From NCBI GenBank assembly GCA_013368445.1, contig JAACJO010000026.1, forward strand, positions 186,001-250,000: DNA of 64,000 nt, given 5' to 3'. This document shows positions 60,777-64,000 of the stretch, one piece after another. The number at the start of each line of letters is the position of its first letter. The stretch's first letter is position 1. The DNA is from Leucocoprinus leucothites (Eukaryota > Basidiomycota > Agaricomycetes > Agaricales > Agaricaceae). The translations under genes were made by a program, and so were the position numbers. The notes beneath the pieces are model-generated. The model saw only the letters and a list, made by a program, of their open reading frames with translations. It was not told the DNA's origin and made no database searches.

Positions 60777-61121
60777 TAATGTTATGAGAAGTTTACCTCG
60801 TAGTCTATAATGTAGTGTATGATTAGTAGAAATATACTTCGATCAAAATTCACATGTTTCTCTGGTCTCAAAACACTCGACTTCGATTCCCAAGGATTGG
60901 TTTGAAGATTCCCGATACAGGCTTGCCTGTCCCCGCACCCGTGACTATGCCGGGACTGAAATTCTGTTCACTCAAAGGAGGCTGCCTCTCACCAATCATT
61001 GGGTAATCAAACGGATTTATCTGATCAAACTCGGCGAGCAGGCTACCCCTATCGGTGCTTCCAGCACACAAATACTTACCGCTCGACTCTTTTTCTACCC
61101 CATCCTCGACACCCTGTCACC
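60777..61121. other. Spacer between tandem S33 genes
   Basis: 345 bases, no gene; presumed promoter of copy 2. Confidence 0.55.
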
Positions 61122-62178
61122 ATGCCTGAAACAGTACCAACAACCGAAGGAACTATGACATGGAGCGTACCTAACACAGGAAGAGAATGTCAGACCTGGT
61201 ACAAGGTTCACGGCGACCTAAAATCAGGCGTACGCCCCCTCGTCGTACTACATGGCGGGCCAGGCTTGACCTCCGACTACGTCGCCCCTTGTTCCATCCT
61301 CACTACTCAACGATCCATTCCAGTAATCATCTACGATCAGATTGGAAATGGTCGTTCCACGCACCTCCCAGAAAAAATGGGCGACACTACCTTCTGGACT
61401 GAACAAGTGTTCCTTGATGAACTGAAGATCCTATTGATTCATCTCGGAATATATGAAGATTACGATCTTTTTGGGAATTCATGGGGTGGCATGTTGGCTG
61501 CGCGCCATGCTGCTAGACAAGCTGGTGGATTGAAGCATCTTGTTATTATGTCCTCCCCCGCTTCGTTAGATCTTTGGATTGAAAACCAAAAGGTGCTTAG
61601 GAGGAAACTCCCTCAAGCAGTTCAGGATACCCTCGAAAAATGCGAGAGGGAGGGAATGACGGATAGCAAGGAGTATCAAGATGGCATTAACGTCTATAGC
61701 TCCCACTTTCTCTGTACGGTGGATCCGATGCCTGAACCGTTGAAGGCGAGCTTTGAGGCCTTGGTGAAAGATCCCAGTGTTTACTTCACAATGTGAGTGC
61801 GTCTAAACTCAAATCTATCACAGGGGTCATGGCGATTAATGGACAATAAATAATACTGACGTGACATCTAGGTATGGGCAGAATAGGTTCAACGTTACCG
61901 GTACTTTGAGGACTTGGTCAATACTCGATGATGCCAGTAAAATCTCTGTTCCAACGCTCCTCACCAATGGAGCAATGGACGAAGCTGCCGACAGTTGCGT
62001 TCACCCTTTCTTTAAATTAATCCCTCGCGTAAAATGGGTACAATTCGCGGTAAGTGCGTCAGAGCCTGTTGGAGACCAGTCCTGATTTAATATATTTCAA
62101 TAGAAATCCAGCCATATGGCGCATTTCGAAGAACCGGATCTATTCTTCAACGTCGTTGGGGAATTCCTGAAAGAGTGA
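61122..62178 (+). CDS. Proline iminopeptidase-like alpha/beta-hydrolase (family S33), tandem copy 2
   Basis: Three exons (61122-61792, 61872-62049, 62104-62178) give 307 residues. Exons 1 and 2 have exactly the lengths of copy 1 (671 and 178). The triad is kept: GNSWGGMLAARHAA, NGAMDEAAD and KSSHMAHFEEPD. The oxyanion motif is HGGPGLTSD. Substitutions are spread evenly, for example EQVFLDELKILLIHLGIYED against EQLFLDELKGLLNHLGIYKN, so this duplication is older than that of NACHT C and E. Both copies look functional. Confidence 0.88.
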
Positions 62179-63054
62179 ACCCACAAGTTAGGGTAGGGTT
62201 TAGTTCCATATGCAGTGCTCGCTATGAGTTATGTCTAGAAGTTGTAGCTGAAGTATGCCTTGGTCGTTTGGTATAAAATACAAGTATCGAATATACGGTT
62301 TTACTTATATTTTCTCTCTAGTCAATCGGACTGCGTCCATGAAAGACGGGAGTAGAATAATTGATGAAGATATCAGGACTATTGCCACCGTTTCAAGGTC
62401 GAAAGCCCTGTCAATTAGGCTCGGATCGTGCAGCCTCGTTCCTCCACATGGTCTCTCGACAGAGACTTCCTGGCAACAAATCCGGCTGTATGAACTTGGC
62501 CATGGGGATAAGTTGGTAGTATGATTTCAGGAATTTGACACTGAGAAGCGGTACTTTCATGAGCTTAGGATGGTAAACTATGAAGAGGCGATCTAGGGTT
62601 TGTGAGAACATCCAAACCGTCCCCTGAATCCTGATCATACATATGGATGTCAAGAGTTTCGTCTAAGTTTACCCATGGTATGTCACCTGTAGGTCATAAC
62701 GGTACAAGGGGGCAGTTTCCATGGTATGTGTTTCCTGAGCTCCCTGTCACATTTGCTGCAAGCTCATCGCAGTCGGGCTGTTTGCTGGTACTGGGACACC
62801 AGCCAGGGTGCTCAGTATTCAATACGGTCCTTAAAGTGTCAGCTGTCTTCTGCTCTTGCTTCGAAAGACGCGGGCATGTAGCTCTGGAATTCGTTCTTCC
62901 CAGCAGTCGATTTTGCTGTCTTTCTAATGCCCACTCGACAGTTCTTCAGGCGTCAATCATCTATTTGTTTGACGTTCACGCACTCAAGAGGATCCCGTGA
63001 TACTGTGTTCGACAGCACTTTGTTCTCTCCCCCACCATCCGTCCTTTCGACACC
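62179..63054. other. Intergenic region upstream of NACHT F
   Basis: No gene called. A minus-strand stretch near 62490-62550 faintly resembles the S33 exon 2 end, but too weakly to annotate. Confidence 0.5.
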
Positions 63055-64000
63055 ATGTCCATATTCAATCAAACTCAGGGTGTCACGATCCATGGCGGAA
63101 CTTTCAACAATACCCAGACTACTTACGATCAATCCGGGACAACAAGCGAGTCATCCCCGTATGAGTGTGCTGATAATGCTGATCTGGTGCTCAGGAATCG
63201 ACATGCTCTATGAAACCTCTACCCCAGAGGCAGCCGTAGATGCCGAAGAGCGATATCATGCTCCCTTGTGTTATCCTGGCACACGTGTACAGTACATCGA
63301 GGAGATCACAAAGTGGGCCACTGCAAACAACGAGGATGGCACTATCCCACCGCTCTATTGGATGAAGGGGCCCGCTACTGTTGGAAAATCGGCCATTGCT
63401 CAGACTTGCGCTGAATGGCTGAAGGAATCTGGCCATCTCGCTGCTGCGTTCTTTTTCTCCGCTAATGGCCGGCGCAAGGCCCATTCTCGCTTCTTCTTGA
63501 CCCTCGCGTATCAACTCTCGACTACCCTCCCAGAGTATCGTGAGATCATCAATCACAAGGTTTCTGTCGACAAGGCCATTGTTAAGGCAACAATGTCGTC
63601 TCAGTTTAGATCCCTCATTGTCGAGCCTTTGCAGGAACTGAGAGAGAAGGGAAAGGATATACGGAGGAGACCCATCATCATCGATGGGTTGGATGAGTGT
63701 CTGAACACAAGTGCACAGATAAAAATCATCAAGATCATTGCATCGTCGATCCGAGCTGGGTCTACACCATTTCGTTGGGCGATCTTTAGCCGAGAAGAAC
63801 CGGATATTGTCTCCGCATTCACATCGTTCACCAAGCCCTCCTTCTGCCATTCGGTATTCCTACCTATCTCTCGCAAAACAGACGGAGAGATTGAGCTCTA
63901 CCTGCGCAACGGGTTCGAGAACATACTTCATCGTCGAAATCTCCTCCACCTCGAACCCTCGTGGCCCACGGCTCAGCAAATTTGGATGCTTGTCGATGAT
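63055..64000 (+). CDS. NACHT (STAND) NTPase, gene F, 5' part; continues beyond the window
   Basis: The first ATG (63055) begins MSIFNQTQGVTIHGGTF, the N-terminal style of many Agaricomycete NACHT proteins. From about 63195 to the window end a second frame is open without a stop: AEERYHAPLCYPGTRVQYIE, Walker A GPATVGKSAIAQ, AAFFFSANGRRKAHSRFF, Walker B PIIIDGLDEC, then a sensor-like WAIFSREEPD. An intron near 63159-63194 is likely, but with these GT and AG sites the two frames do not join. Either a different splice site is used, the real start is the ATG at 63201, or there is a lesion. There is no membrane anchor. It is less close to the A/C/E or B/D pairs. The C-terminal domains lie outside the window. 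Confidence 0.8.

Noticed and set aside
62411..62653. Minus-strand frame with SYYQLIPMAKFIQ, faintly like YFKLIPRVKWVQ of the S33 genes
   Set aside because: Only about a dozen residues align, in inverted orientation, and nothing else of the gene is found nearby; may be chance.
63191..63850. 219-codon minus-strand open frame
   Set aside because: It is the antisense shadow of NACHT gene F, whose plus-strand frame carries Walker A and B motifs.

Overview
The window is nuclear DNA from a filamentous basidiomycete, most likely an Agaricomycete. Genes carry many short (about 45-70 nt) GT-AG introns with CTNAC-like branch sites. Neighbouring genes lie on both strands with short gaps. The window also holds families expanded in mushrooms and relatives: NACHT-type STAND NTPases, a seven-helix membrane protein family, and a stand-alone NRPS-like adenylating enzyme. 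I see no RNA gene, CRISPR array or intact transposon. Gene models below were built by hand from splice signals, frame and family similarity. Every multi-exon model marked high-confidence sums to a whole number of codons.

Layout. 1-20 kb: end of an importin-beta family receptor; a Ser/Thr-rich single-pass membrane protein; an adenylate-forming enzyme; tyrosyl-DNA phosphodiesterase 1 (TDP1) head-to-head with acylaminoacyl-peptidase; an alpha/beta-hydrolase. 17-27 kb: NACHT gene A, two tandem NAD(P)-binding (NmrA/SDR-like) genes, and two tandem 7TM genes. 28-38 kb: a conserved block on the minus strand with the HIR-complex subunit HPC2/ubinuclein, a GPI-type GH79 glycosidase and a long-chain acyl-CoA synthetase. 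39-56 kb: an array made from a repeated module, cytosolic-type NACHT (+), 7TM protein (+), membrane-anchored NACHT (-). The left copy is B / 7TM-3 plus a 7TM relic / C; the right copy is D (dead) / 7TM-4 / E. 56-64 kb: elongation factor 1-gamma, two tandem proline-iminopeptidase-like genes, and the 5' part of a sixth NACHT gene (F).

How the parts relate. Housekeeping genes (TDP1, APEH, HPC2, FAA, EF1-gamma) frame regions of local gene birth and death. The most unusual content is the co-clustering of six NACHT genes with five copies of one 7TM family. A 15-residue hydrophobic/Asn-rich motif recurs ahead of the NACHT domain in all six. Three NACHT proteins (A, C, E) begin with a short membrane anchor and, instead of ANK/WD/TPR repeats, end in a conserved short domain. 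This looks like a fungal immune or allorecognition-type locus. That function is inference and is not shown by the sequence.
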